A DNA stretch of 64,000 bases, taken from positions 620,001-684,000 of the forward strand of contig NZ_CP123897.1 in the NCBI RefSeq assembly GCF_029910655.1. The letters are read 5' to 3'. The DNA is from Methylomonas sp. UP202. GTDB lineage: Bacteria > Pseudomonadota > Gammaproteobacteria > Methylococcales > Methylomonadaceae. The notes under the pieces were generated by a model. It saw only the letters and a list, made by a program, of their open reading frames with translations. It was not told where the DNA came from and searched no databases. This document shows, in pieces, positions 8,288-17,274 of this stretch (position 1 is the stretch's first letter; each line of letters starts with the position of its first letter). Made by a program: the position numbers and the translations under genes.

Positions 8288-9058
8288 ATGATAGATTGGA
8301 ACAGAACTTATGCGGCAATCTGGCGTCAGCGCCAGGCTTATCTACGGCCGGTACGGGAGATCGATCCGATTCGGCTGGAGCAGTTGTTCGGCATCGACGA
8401 GCAAAAACGCCAATTGGTGTCGAACACCGAGCGCTTTTTGGCCGGCCAACCGGCCAACAACGCGTTGTTGTGGGGCGCGCGCGGCACCGGTAAGTCGTCG
8501 TTGGTCAAAGCTTTGTTGAACGCGTACAAGGACCGCGAGTTGCGGGTCATCGAAGTGGATAAACAAGATTTGCTGTATTTGCCGGAAATCGTCGACGAAA
8601 TTCGCGAGCATCCGCAGCGCTTTATCGTCTACTGCGACGATTTGTCGTTCGAAGCCGGCGATACGCTCTACAAGCCGCTGAAAAGCGTGTTGGAAGGTTC
8701 TATCGAACTGCCGCCGGAGAACGTTAAGTTTTATGCGACCTCCAATCGCCGGCATTTGCTGCCCGAGCGGATGAGCGACAATCTGGATACGCTTTTGATC
8801 GACGGCGAAGTGCATTATTCGGACGCCGTCGAGGAAAAAATTTCGCTATCGGATCGCTTCGGTCTGCGCTTGGCGTTTTATCCGCAGCATACCCAGACCT
8901 ATCTGGACATCGTCGACAGTTATTTTCCGGATTATCCCGGCGACCGAGCGATTTTGCACAAGGCCGCGCTGGATTTCGCCCATTTGCACGCCGCCAAGAA
9001 CGGCCGCACCGCCAAGCAGTTTTACAATAGCCGGGCCGGGCGCGGACCCGCCGATTGA
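8288..9058 (+). CDS. DUF815-type AAA ATPase
   Basis: This is a 256-residue ATPase of the DUF815 family. Walker A is GARGTGKSS at residues 63-71, Walker B is FIVYCDDLSFE near 114-124, and there is a sensor asparagine in VKFYATSNRRHLLPERM near 148-164. The family is conserved in proteobacteria, but its role is not established. I chose ATG 8288 with GGAAA about 8 bases upstream; a TTG at 8276 in the same frame would add four residues. The gene ends where the nucleotidase gene begins, so the two are probably co-transcribed. Confidence 0.88.
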   Translation: MIDWNRTYAAIWRQRQAYLRPVREIDPIRLEQLFGIDEQKRQLVSNTERFLAGQPANNALLWGARGTGKSSLVKALLNAYKDRELRVIEVDKQDLLYLPEIVDEIREHPQRFIVYCDDLSFEAGDTLYKPLKSVLEGSIELPPENVKFYATSNRRHLLPERMSDNLDTLLIDGEVHYSDAVEEKISLSDRFGLRLAFYPQHTQTYLDIVDSYFPDYPGDRAILHKAALDFAHLHAAKNGRTAKQFYNSRAGRGPAD

Positions 9059-9069
9059 GCTTGGCCGGC

Positions 9070-9675
9070 ATGACCGCTTCGGGCATCGTCAGCAGTTTCT
9101 ACGCGTATTTGTCGCGCCTGCGTTGGATCAAACGCTGGGGCTTGAAACGCAATGCCCATGCCGAAAACGTCATGGAACACAGTTGGGAAGTGGCGGTAAT
9201 CGCGCATACGCTGGCCTTGATCAAAAACCGCTACTTCGGCGGCGACGTGGATGCCAATGCGGTCGCCGCCGCCGCGCTCTACCACGATGTCACCGAGGTC
9301 ATCACCGGCGATTTGCCGACGCCGATCAAATACCATTCTCCGGAAATTCTCGGCGCCTATCGGCGCATCGAACAGCAGGCCGAAACCGAGTTGTTGAATT
9401 TGTTGCCGGAAGCCTTGCGCGATGCATTTCAGCCGCTGCTGTGCCAGGCATTGTTGCCGGAATCGCAGCGGCAGTTGGTCAAGGCGGCCGACAAGATTTC
9501 GGCCTATTTGAAATGTCAGGCGGAATTGAAGGCCGGCAATGCCGAGTTCGAGCTGGCCGCCAAGCAATTGGCGGTGGATATCGAGGCCTTGCAACAACCG
9601 GAAGTGGTGTTTTTCATGGAAGCCTTCGCGCCCAGTTGCGGGTTGACGCTGGACGGTTTGATGCAAACTCGGTGA
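9070..9675 (+). CDS. yfbR: HD-domain 5'-deoxynucleotidase (YfbR family)
   Basis: This is a 201-residue HD-domain protein that closely follows Escherichia coli YfbR: HLSRL-like FYAYLSRLRWIKRWGLKRNA, the first metal His in ENVMEHSWEVAVIAH, the HD pair in AALYHDVTEVITGDLPTPIK, and KAADKISAYLKCQAEL with the late Asp. YfbR removes the phosphate from 5'-dNMPs in nucleotide salvage and is a cytoplasmic dimer. The ATG at 9070 is preferred; a TTG at 9055 overlaps the upstream gene. The family call is strong. Confidence 0.93.
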   Translation: MTASGIVSSFYAYLSRLRWIKRWGLKRNAHAENVMEHSWEVAVIAHTLALIKNRYFGGDVDANAVAAAALYHDVTEVITGDLPTPIKYHSPEILGAYRRIEQQAETELLNLLPEALRDAFQPLLCQALLPESQRQLVKAADKISAYLKCQAELKAGNAEFELAAKQLAVDIEALQQPEVVFFMEAFAPSCGLTLDGLMQTR

Positions 9676-9684
9676 CGGCCTGGC

Positions 9685-10890
9685 TTATTGGAGTTGTTTC
9701 AAATCCAGTTTGCGCAATTTCGGCGCCAGGCCGGCCGTCGCGGCGACCACCAGCAGCGTCATCGTGCCGCCGAAGATCACCGACGGAATCAGCCCCAGCC
9801 AACGCGCGGCGAGGCCGGACTCGAACGCGCCCAGTTCGTTCGACGAACCGATGAACAGGCCGTTGATCGCGGTGACCCTGCCGCGCATCGCATCCGGCGT
9901 CGCCAGTTGCATGATGGTGCTGCGCATCACCACCGACACGCCGTCGCAAACCCCGGACAACATCAGGGCCGCCGCGCCCAGCCAGAACAGCGGCGCCAGC
10001 GCGAAACCGATCATGCATAAGCCGAAGCCGGCCACCGCCGCCAACAGCCAGCGCCCGGCATTGCGCTCCAACGGGAAGCGGGCCAGGGCCAGGCCGGTCA
10101 ATACCGCGCCGGCCGCCGGCGCGGCCCGCAAGATGCCCAAGCCTTCCGGACCGTAGTGAAACACGTCCTGGACAAAGGCCGGCAGCATCGCCATCGCGCC
10201 GCCGAACAACACCGCAAACATGTCCAGCGCCTGCGCGCCCAGTACGATTTGGTTGCCGAACACGAAGCGCAGGCCTTCGCCGATGCTGGCGAAGATCGGC
10301 GCCGCGGCGGCCGGCGGCCGTGCCTGGATGCGCAGCAGCAATAAAGCCAAGGCCGCGGCCAGTGCCAGTCCGGCCGCCACGCCGTAAGCGGCGATCTTGC
10401 CGGCCGCCGCGATCAACAAACCGCCCAGCGCCGGGCCGGCCACTAAACCGAACTGAAACACCGAGCTGCCCAGGCCGGCGGCTCGGGCGTAAAGTTCGCG
10501 CGGCAAAACCGCCGCGAACAAGGCGCCGTAAGTCGGGCCGATGAAGGCGCGGGCCACGCCGGTGCCGGCGATACCGGCGTAAATCCACGATTCCGCGCTA
10601 CCCGGTATGCGGCCGGCCGCGACGGCGACCAGCAACAGGCCGTTCAGGAACAGCAGCAGACTGGCGGCCACGCCGAACCAGCGCCGCGAATAATGATCGA
10701 CCGCATAGCCGGCGAACAACGCACAGCAAAAATACGGAATCACCTCCGCTAGACCGACTAGCCCCAGGGCCAGCGTGTCGTGGGTCAGTTCGTAAAGATG
10801 CCAGCCGACCACGGTGGCCGTGGTTTGATAGGCCAGTACCACCAGCAGGCGGAAGCCGAGCAGTTTTAAAAACGCGGAATTGCGCAACAT
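9685..10890 (-). CDS. MFS transporter (EntS-like/MFS_3 exporter type)
   Basis: This is a 401-residue major facilitator protein with about eleven to twelve hydrophobic helices. It begins LKLLGFRLLVVLAYQTTATV. It has the helix 2-3 loop AGYAVDHYSRRWFGV and the second-half copy MRGRVTAINGLFIGSSNELG, a hallmark of the EntS/MFS_3 group. These export siderophores or drugs in some bacteria and are uncharacterised in most. The substrate cannot be inferred. It is probably the second gene of a unit with the aminotransferase upstream (16 bp apart on the minus strand). The convergent yfbR-like gene ends 9 bp away. Confidence 0.88.
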   Translation of the reverse strand: MLRNSAFLKLLGFRLLVVLAYQTTATVVGWHLYELTHDTLALGLVGLAEVIPYFCCALFAGYAVDHYSRRWFGVAASLLLFLNGLLLVAVAAGRIPGSAESWIYAGIAGTGVARAFIGPTYGALFAAVLPRELYARAAGLGSSVFQFGLVAGPALGGLLIAAAGKIAAYGVAAGLALAAALALLLLRIQARPPAAAAPIFASIGEGLRFVFGNQIVLGAQALDMFAVLFGGAMAMLPAFVQDVFHYGPEGLGILRAAPAAGAVLTGLALARFPLERNAGRWLLAAVAGFGLCMIGFALAPLFWLGAAALMLSGVCDGVSVVMRSTIMQLATPDAMRGRVTAINGLFIGSSNELGAFESGLAARWLGLIPSVIFGGTMTLLVVAATAGLAPKLRKLDLKQLQ

Positions 10891-10906
10891 CGGATCTCGC
10901 CGCCGC

Positions 10907-12031
10907 TCAGGCCGCCGCGCCGGCGATGTCCAGCGCCCGGTCGAGTTCGGTCAAGCTATTATAGAAATGCGCCGAGAAGCGTATCCCGCCGCCGCGCGGG
11001 GCGCAGACCACTTGGTGGCGCTGCAAATGCCGGTACAGGGCGGCATTGTCGGCGCGGCGGTGTTGAAAGGTGACGATGCCCGATTGCAACGGCGTGGCGG
11101 GTGGGGCCAGCAACACCAAATTCGGATCGGCACCGATTCGCTCGCGCAAATAGGCGGCACGTTCCAGCACCAAGGATTCGACGGTGGCCATGCCGGTTTC
11201 CAGCAGCAAGGACAAGCTGGCGGACAGCGCATGAATCCCGACCATATTCGGACTGCCGCATTCGAAGCGGCGGGCGGTGGGGTGGACTTCCCAAGGCTGG
11301 TTTTCGTAATTGTGCGTGTCCTTCATCATGTGCCAACCGTATTGCGTCAGCTTGAGACGGTCGCGCGCGGCCGGCGTCGTGTAGAACACACCTAGGCCTT
11401 CCGGGCCGAACAACCACTTGTGGCCGTCGGCCATCACGAAATCGGCGCCGCAGGCTTGCACGTCGAATCGCACCGCGCCCAGACTTTGAATCGCATCGAC
11501 GCAAAACAAGATATCGCGTTTTTTACAGAACTCGCCCAGTCGTTCGAGATTCAGGCGCAGGCCGTCGGCGAACTGAATCGAGCTGACCGCCAGCAAGCGG
11601 GTCCGGCGGTCGATCAGCGCGATTAACGCGTCTTCCGGCGTCGCGCCGTCGCGCATATCGGCCTCGCGGAACTCGACGCCTTGGTTGGCCAACGATTGCC
11701 ACGGCAATCGGTTGGACGGAAATTCCTGGTTGCTGGAGACGATGTTGTCGCCGGCTTGCCAAGTAAGGCCGTAGGCGACGAAGGACAAGGCCTCCGAGGT
11801 GTTTTTGACCAGCGCGACATCGTCGGCGGACGGCGCGTTCAGCAAGTCGCGGAACTGCTCGCGCAGCTCGGTTTGTTTCTTCAGCCAGTCCAGGTAAAAG
11901 TGCGAGCCGTAGCGGCTGTTTTGCTCGGCGAAGGCGATCACCGCCGCGCTGGTACGTTTCGGCCACGGCGCGACCGCGGCGTGGTTCAGGTAAATCAGAT
12001 CGTCGATCAGCGGGAATTCGGGGTGTCTCAT
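10907..12031 (-). CDS. Class V PLP-dependent aminotransferase (NifS/IscS-like fold)
   Basis: This is a 374-residue PLP enzyme of aminotransferase class V. It opens FPLIDDLIYLNHAAVAPWP, a typical substrate-entry motif. The cofactor Asp-x-x-Gln is FCVDAIQSLGAV, and the PLP lysine lies in ADGHKWLFGPEGLG. The C-terminal GGGIRFSAHFYNS binds the substrate carboxylate. The group includes cysteine desulfurases, selenocysteine lyases and isopenicillin-N-epimerase-like enzymes; I cannot choose between these, and no desulfurase loop cysteine is obvious. The start at 12031 (MRHPEFPL) gives the family's normal N-terminus. An upstream extension in the same frame is low-complexity and unlikely. Confidence 0.88.
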   Translation of the reverse strand: MRHPEFPLIDDLIYLNHAAVAPWPKRTSAAVIAFAEQNSRYGSHFYLDWLKKQTELREQFRDLLNAPSADDVALVKNTSEALSFVAYGLTWQAGDNIVSSNQEFPSNRLPWQSLANQGVEFREADMRDGATPEDALIALIDRRTRLLAVSSIQFADGLRLNLERLGEFCKKRDILFCVDAIQSLGAVRFDVQACGADFVMADGHKWLFGPEGLGVFYTTPAARDRLKLTQYGWHMMKDTHNYENQPWEVHPTARRFECGSPNMVGIHALSASLSLLLETGMATVESLVLERAAYLRERIGADPNLVLLAPPATPLQSGIVTFQHRRADNAALYRHLQRHQVVCAPRGGGIRFSAHFYNSLTELDRALDIAGAAA

Positions 12032-12232
12032 TTCAGGTTTCCGAGTTGCGGGGAGCGCGGGCGTGGGCCGGCTCGTCGCGTGGCCGGCCCGGCTATCATA
12101 ACGGTCGCGAGCGCGAATGCCAAAATGGTCGTCGGCCGTAAGCCTAGTGGCGTTGGCCCGCGACATTTTGGGGCAATTGTTTGAGAGCGCCGAATCAAGT
12201 AGTCTTTAGCCTTTTAATCGGTTAGGGACGGC

Positions 12233-12877
12233 ATGAAACAGCAGAGCTGCAATACGATCTGGCATCAAGCCAGCGTGACTCGCGCCCGGCGGGAAGCGTT
12301 GAACGGACATCGCTCGGCGATACTCTGGTTTACCGGATTGTCGGGGGCAGGCAAATCCACCTTGGCGCATGCGGTCGAAGAGCGTTTGCACGAACTGGGT
12401 TGTTTGACCTTCGTGTTGGACGGCGATAACGTCAGGCACGGCTTGTGCGGCGATCTGGGCTTTAGCGATGCCGATCGTCACGAGAATATCCGACGGGTCG
12501 GCGAATTGGCCAAGTTAATGCTGGAAGCCGGCGTGATTACGTTGACGGCCTTCATTTCGCCGTTTCGCGCCGAGCGCGAACTGGCGCGGCGCTTGGTCGC
12601 CGACGGCGATTTCATCGAGATTTATTGCAACTGCAGTCTGGACGTGTGCGAGAGTCGCGACGTCAAAGGCTTGTACCAAAAGGCGCGCCAAGGCCAAATC
12701 CCGCATTTCACCGGTATTTCGTCGCCTTATCAGCCGCCGGACCACCCGGAATTGATCGTGAATACCGATCAGGCGGAGCTGAAGGCTTGCGTGGAGCAGG
12801 TCATGCGGGTCTTGACGGCGCGCGGCGTGGTTGCCGCCGAACGCGACGAGGCGGGCGATGCAATACGACGTCTTTAA
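12233..12877 (+). CDS. cysC: Adenylylsulfate (APS) kinase
   Basis: This is a 214-residue kinase making PAPS from adenylylsulfate and ATP. The P-loop is [17 protein letters not shown] near residues 33-50. The APS-binding segment is [20 protein letters not shown], then [25 protein letters not shown] and [19 protein letters not shown] complete the family signature. It stands without cysN/cysD nearby. The following gene overlaps it by 20 bases and is a DHH phosphoesterase; some DHH enzymes hydrolyse pAp, the by-product of PAPS use, which would fit. The assignment is strong. Confidence 0.94.
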   Translation: MKQQSCNTIWHQASVTRARREALNGHRSAILWFTGLSGAGKSTLAHAVEERLHELGCLTFVLDGDNVRHGLCGDLGFSDADRHENIRRVGELAKLMLEAGVITLTAFISPFRAERELARRLVADGDFIEIYCNCSLDVCESRDVKGLYQKARQGQIPHFTGISSPYQPPDHPELIVNTDQAELKACVEQVMRVLTARGVVAAERDEAGDAIRRL

Positions 12878-13820
12878 CGGCGATGCCGACGGCATTTGTG
12901 CGCTATTGCAATGGCGGCTGGCTTATCCCGAGCCCTCGATTTTGGTAACCGGTATCAAGCGAGACATCGCATTGCTGGAGCGCGTGCCGGCGCGTGCCGG
13001 CGATCGGGTGACGGTGCTGGACGTTTCGCTGGACCGCAATCGAGCGGCGCTGTTGAAGTTGTTGGCGGGCGGTGTCGAGTTATTTTACATCGACCATCAT
13101 TTCGCCGGCGAAATACCAATACATCCCCGCTTTAGCCATCGCATCGACACCGCGTCCGACTGCTGTACCAGTTTGCTGATGAACGCGCATTTGGCTGGGC
13201 GTCACGTCGCGTGGGCGGTGGTGGGGGCGTACGGCGACAATCTTGATAGCGGCGCGGCGGAGGCGGCTCAGTCGCTGAGTTTATCGGCACGGCAATTGCT
13301 TGAGCTACGCCAGCTCGGCATTTGCATCAATTACAACGCGTACGGCAGTTGTCTCGAAGATTTGAATATCGCCCCGGACGATTTATATCGCCGATTGAGC
13401 GTTTACGCGACCCCGTTCCAGTTCGTGGCCGACCAGCCGGAACTGTATCGGCAATTGCTGGATGGATACGCGGCCGATATGGCGGCCGCGGCGGGTTTGG
13501 AGCCCGAGTTTAGCAACGAGGCGATCGCGGTTTATGTGTTGCCGGACCAAAAATGGGCCAGGCGCGTCAGCGGCGTGTGGGCCAACGCCTTGGCCAACGG
13601 GGCGCCGGAGCGTGCCCATGCGATCGTCGGTGTCAACGCTCGCGGCAGCTACCAAGTCAGTGTCCGCGCGCCTTTGACCAACAAGGCCGGTGCCGACGAA
13701 TTATGTGCCGGCTTCGGCGGCGGCGGCCGTAAGGCGGCGGCCGGGATCGACGATTTGGCTATCGATAGATTCGATGAGTTCGTGGAAACCTTCAATCGAC
13801 GCTATTCTGATTTGCGATGA
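12858..13820 (+). CDS. DHH-family phosphoesterase
   Basis: This is a 320-residue protein opening [17 protein letters not shown], the first DHH-family metal motif, followed by the FYIDHHF motif near residue 80 (the DHH signature), [19 protein letters not shown], and a C-terminal DHHA1-like glycine loop [14 protein letters not shown]. Family members cleave phosphodiester or phosphomonoester bonds in short RNAs, pAp or cyclic dinucleotides. It overlaps the cysC end, so it is translated from the same message. The link to pAp removal is an inference from context. The start ATG 12858 gives the family's normal N-terminus. Confidence 0.88.
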   Translation: MQYDVFNGDADGICALLQWRLAYPEPSILVTGIKRDIALLERVPARAGDRVTVLDVSLDRNRAALLKLLAGGVELFYIDHHFAGEIPIHPRFSHRIDTASDCCTSLLMNAHLAGRHVAWAVVGAYGDNLDSGAAEAAQSLSLSARQLLELRQLGICINYNAYGSCLEDLNIAPDDLYRRLSVYATPFQFVADQPELYRQLLDGYAADMAAAAGLEPEFSNEAIAVYVLPDQKWARRVSGVWANALANGAPERAHAIVGVNARGSYQVSVRAPLTNKAGADELCAGFGGGGRKAAAGIDDLAIDRFDEFVETFNRRYSDLR

Positions 13821-13839
13821 ACGGACTTTCGGTGTTGCC

Positions 13840-16182
13840 GTGAAAAATCGGTTGTTGCTGGCTTGTGTTTTATACACGGTCTTTGTGATCTACGGCAGTT
13901 TGGTGCCGTGGCAGTATAACGGCTTGTCTTTTGGACAGGGTTGGCGGCGGTTTCAACAAATTCCCTATTTGGACTTGGGTATTGCTTCCCGAGCGGACTG
14001 GGTAGCCAATATCTTGTTGTTCGTGCCGCTGACTTTTGGCTGGTTGGGCTGGTGGTCTTATCAGCGGAGTCAGGCGGCCCGGATTGTGGCGACGCCGCTG
14101 GTGTGGCTGGCGGGCTTGGGATTGTGCTTGGGCATCGAATTTACCCAGGTCTTCTTCCCGCCACGTACCGTGTCGATCAACGATGTGGTCGCGGAAAGCT
14201 TTGGCGGGGCGGTCGGGCTGGCCGCTTGGTGGCGGTGGGGCGAGCGATTGATGAGCTGGCTGGTCGCATGGCAGCTTCGACATCAAGGCGTCACTCCGTA
14301 TTTGCAACTCTATTTGGCCGGTTTATTCGGTTATAGCGTGTTGCCGCTGGATCTGACTCTCAGTCCGGTCGAGTTCTACCATAAGTGGCACGAGGACCGA
14401 ATCATCCTATTGCCTTTCGGCGGTCTGACTGGCGATTGGCTGAAGAATGTCTACGATATTTTGGCTGATGTCGCGCTTTGGGTACCGGTGCCTTGGCTTT
14501 GGGCGAAGTTGACCCCGATGACGCCACGCCAGATATTGTGGCGGGTATTCTGGTCCGCTCTGGCGATAGAGGGTTTCCAACTGTTTGTTTACAGCCGGGT
14601 AACCGATGTGACCGATATCGGCTTGGCGGTGGTCGGCGGCGGTTTGGGGCTGCGTTTGTTGGGCCGGCGCGGCTGGCAATCCGCGGCTGGACTGCATCGC
14701 GATACGCTAGGGCGTCGCTTAACGCTTTACGGGAGGTTGGGGTACGTGTCGTGGGGTTTGCTGCTGATCGCGACCCTTTGGTATCCCTACGATTTTCGTT
14801 TCGAGCGTCAAGCGCTGCTCGGATGGGAGAGCCGGTTTTTCAGCGTACCTTTGCGGGCGTATTACTACGGCACCGAATACCGAGCCATCACCGAGGTATT
14901 CCACAAACTGCTATTTTTCGTCCCGGTTGGGGGCTTTTGCCGGGTGATGTTTGTAGCGCTTGCGAAGCGGCCGCGCCGGTGGGTGTCGGGATTGGCAATT
15001 GCCGTCGTCGCGTTGGTCGTCGAATCCGGGCAGATGTTTATCCCCGGCAAAAATTCCGATATGACCGACTTGTTGCTGGAAATCGGTGGCGGTCTGTTGG
15101 GGTTTTTAGTGACTGGGCGGGTATTGGCGGAATTTTACGAAGACTCGCGGTCGGTCCTTGGCGACCCGCCGTCGGTTCTCGCCGAGTCGCCGAACGCCGC
15201 TGCGAAGGGTAGGTCCACGAATGGCGGATGGTGGCCGATGTTGCTGGGGGTAAGCTTGACTTGGGCCGCGTTGACCTGGGTTAGCCAGTATCCAGGCACA
15301 CCGTACAACGTTCGGGAGTGGTTTTCCGCCGATTTTCCGGCGCTGAGCGCTTTCGGTTTGACAGTGCTGTTTTTTTGGTGCTTCGGCGGTCCGTTGGCGT
15401 TTTTATTAAATGCGCTGGGACGCGGTGCCGGCATGGGTTTTTGTCCCAAGGTTTTGGCTTTGCACGGTTTGGGAGCATGGCTGATGGTTCGCCTGTGCCT
15501 GCCGTTGGAAAGCTTGCATGATATCGTGGGTTCGCCGATCTTGCCGGTCAACGCCGACTTGGAATTGGCGGTCCGGTTTTTGGGCTTATTCGGTGTATTT
15601 TCGATTTTGCAGCAAGGCGGCAACCATCTGGCCTTGTTGCCGTTGGCACGCTCCGGTCATTTCGCCAGGTTGTTCGTCGTCGGCGGCGTGTGGGCGGCCG
15701 TGGTGTTGCCGCTTGGTTTTTGGATCGTCGTCGATCGGGCCGCGACCGACAATCTGACCGAGTTATTGCCGAACGGCGGTTACGCCTGGGCCGTGTTGAA
15801 TATCGGAATTTATTGGTTTTTGGTGAGTTGGTTAAGTTCGTCGCTGGCGGTTAGCGCGGTATTTTTCAAGATTAAGCGCTTTTCGGTGGTTTTGGCGGCA
15901 TTCCTGGTGTCGTTCGAAGTGGGATATCGCTTAGTGAATTGGGGAACCGAGCAGTACGTCTTGAAATACGATCAAGTCTTTTCAACGCTGCAGTTTTTAT
16001 TGAGTAGCGACCGAGCGCATTTGACGCCGATAGCCGAGCTACGCGGGCGGTTTTATCCGCTGCATGCCGGCGTCGTTGCCCTCGGCTTTTTTGCGCAGTA
16101 TGCGATGGCGGTAATGTTCCGAGATCGCATGCAACAGAATTATTCGCCGCCCAAGCGGCGGAACCTCTTCAACGGGAGATAG
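13840..16182 (+). CDS. Large multi-pass membrane protein with repeated VanZ-like segments
   Basis: This is a 780-residue polytopic membrane protein, starting at GTG 13840, 19 bp after the DHH gene. At least two and probably three VanZ-like units can be seen. The first (1-130) has SLVPWQYNG, ADWVANILLFVPLTFGWLGW and GIEFTQVFFPPRTVSINDVV. The second (about 180-290) ends FQLFVYSRVTDVTDI. The third (about 310-440) has VVESGQMFIPGKNSDMTDLL. The remaining half carries further helices. VanZ proteins confer low-level teicoplanin resistance in one setting, but their biochemical role is unclear; most genomic copies are uncharacterised. Repetition inside a single chain is unusual. No substrate or partner can be named. 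Confidence 0.75.
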   Translation: MKNRLLLACVLYTVFVIYGSLVPWQYNGLSFGQGWRRFQQIPYLDLGIASRADWVANILLFVPLTFGWLGWWSYQRSQAARIVATPLVWLAGLGLCLGIEFTQVFFPPRTVSINDVVAESFGGAVGLAAWWRWGERLMSWLVAWQLRHQGVTPYLQLYLAGLFGYSVLPLDLTLSPVEFYHKWHEDRIILLPFGGLTGDWLKNVYDILADVALWVPVPWLWAKLTPMTPRQILWRVFWSALAIEGFQLFVYSRVTDVTDIGLAVVGGGLGLRLLGRRGWQSAAGLHRDTLGRRLTLYGRLGYVSWGLLLIATLWYPYDFRFERQALLGWESRFFSVPLRAYYYGTEYRAITEVFHKLLFFVPVGGFCRVMFVALAKRPRRWVSGLAIAVVALVVESGQMFIPGKNSDMTDLLLEIGGGLLGFLVTGRVLAEFYEDSRSVLGDPPSVLAESPNAAAKGRSTNGGWWPMLLGVSLTWAALTWVSQYPGTPYNVREWFSADFPALSAFGLTVLFFWCFGGPLAFLLNALGRGAGMGFCPKVLALHGLGAWLMVRLCLPLESLHDIVGSPILPVNADLELAVRFLGLFGVFSILQQGGNHLALLPLARSGHFARLFVVGGVWAAVVLPLGFWIVVDRAATDNLTELLPNGGYAWAVLNIGIYWFLVSWLSSSLAVSAVFFKIKRFSVVLAAFLVSFEVGYRLVNWGTEQYVLKYDQVFSTLQFLLSSDRAHLTPIAELRGRFYPLHAGVVALGFFAQYAMAVMFRDRMQQNYSPPKRRNLFNGR

Positions 16183-16233
16183 CTTTGACTGGAGTTTGGA
16201 TATTATGGGTTGCCGGCGGCTTGGCGCATCGCG

Positions 16234-17124
16234 ATGCCGGGCGGTAACTCGGACGTGGCATTGTTTCGGATCAGTCCTTTCAGGCTGCCTCGTTTGGCTT
16301 GCGTGGCGGCATGTGTCTGGTTGATCGGGGGAGAGCCGGCGTGGGCCGGCGCGCCCAGGAGCGGCGGAGTTTCGGTGGCGACTACCGAGGCGACGGCCGG
16401 CGCCGATAGCAAGCTCGGCACCGTTCGCGTCGAACAGACACCGAACACCGCCGAAAATCCGGCGGTAAATGTCGAGCGTAAGCCGTTTGCGGCGGATTTC
16501 TCCGCGCAAGTGGCGATGACTCAGGCGTTATTGGTCGAGCAGCGTAGAATGGAAGCGCTGATGACCGGCCATGTTGCGCAAAATTCGCTACCAGGACAAA
16601 GCGACATCCATGACCGCTTCCAACAGGTATACGGCTTAGCGATTGAAGCGCCGGCTTACGATCAATTGCTGAACGACATTCGAAGTCAAATCGGCGAAGA
16701 AACGTATAGCCGTTTGCTATGGACTTATTTCGATATCAAAGCGTTGGACTTAAGTATCAATGCTCGTTTGGCGGAATACGATCAGGCCCTCAGGCAGTGG
16801 ATGCAGGATACTCAGCAACGCTGGGGGCTGGACCAGCGCTTTGCTTTTCTCGGGGTTTCCGAGTTGGAAAACAGGATGGAGGTGTCCACGGATTTGGGAC
16901 CGGTGCCGATTTTGTCGCCAACCCACGCCGGGGGGAAAGCGGTTTTGGATATTCGCCAAAATCCGAACGGCGTTGCCGAGGGTGGTATCAACGAGGACGG
17001 ATTTTTAGCGCGATTGATAAAACTCTTTACGATCAAGAACTTCGTGCTATTGTCGCTAGTGGTGTTTTCGCTCGGTTTGCTGTTTCGCGGATTCCGGTTT
17101 TTAGTGCGCCAGCGCAATGCCTAG
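16234..17124 (+). CDS. Exported protein anchored by a C-terminal membrane helix, family unknown
   Basis: This is a protein of about 296 residues of unrecognised family. An N-terminal signal sequence is visible (LPRLACVAACVWLIGGEPAWA). A Thr/Ala-rich linker, then a mostly helical middle domain (about residues 80-200, YGLAIEAPAYDQLLNDIRSQ) follow. The chain ends with a membrane helix FVLLSLVVFSLGLLF and a basic tail. The arrangement resembles sortase- or exosortase-processed surface proteins, but no PEP or LPXTG motif is present. The start is uncertain: ATG 16234, GTG 16255 and a TTG further up are all in frame and none has a clear ribosome site. It follows the VanZ-like gene closely and may be its partner. 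Confidence 0.65.
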   Translation: MPGGNSDVALFRISPFRLPRLACVAACVWLIGGEPAWAGAPRSGGVSVATTEATAGADSKLGTVRVEQTPNTAENPAVNVERKPFAADFSAQVAMTQALLVEQRRMEALMTGHVAQNSLPGQSDIHDRFQQVYGLAIEAPAYDQLLNDIRSQIGEETYSRLLWTYFDIKALDLSINARLAEYDQALRQWMQDTQQRWGLDQRFAFLGVSELENRMEVSTDLGPVPILSPTHAGGKAVLDIRQNPNGVAEGGINEDGFLARLIKLFTIKNFVLLSLVVFSLGLLFRGFRFLVRQRNA

Positions 17125-17274
17125 GTTTACTCGGCAGTGTCTGCTAGAAGGTTCCGCCGAGTTCGGTGTACGGTTCCGTCGCGGCTCGGATTTTAGCGTT
17201 TCATAACTTGCCGGGCTTAAACGGCCTTACGTACGCCGCCGGTTTTGCCGCGACGCGCGGCCGAGGCGCTTCGG

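Noticed and set aside
12032-12166. N-terminal extension of the class V aminotransferase
   Set aside because: It is rich in Arg/Ala/Pro, and the family start is MRHPEFPL. The extension covers the intergenic promoter region.
13690-13839. Upstream extension of the VanZ-like gene
   Set aside because: It overlaps the end of the DHH gene, is not hydrophobic, and lacks family resemblance. GTG 13840 starts directly before the first membrane helix.
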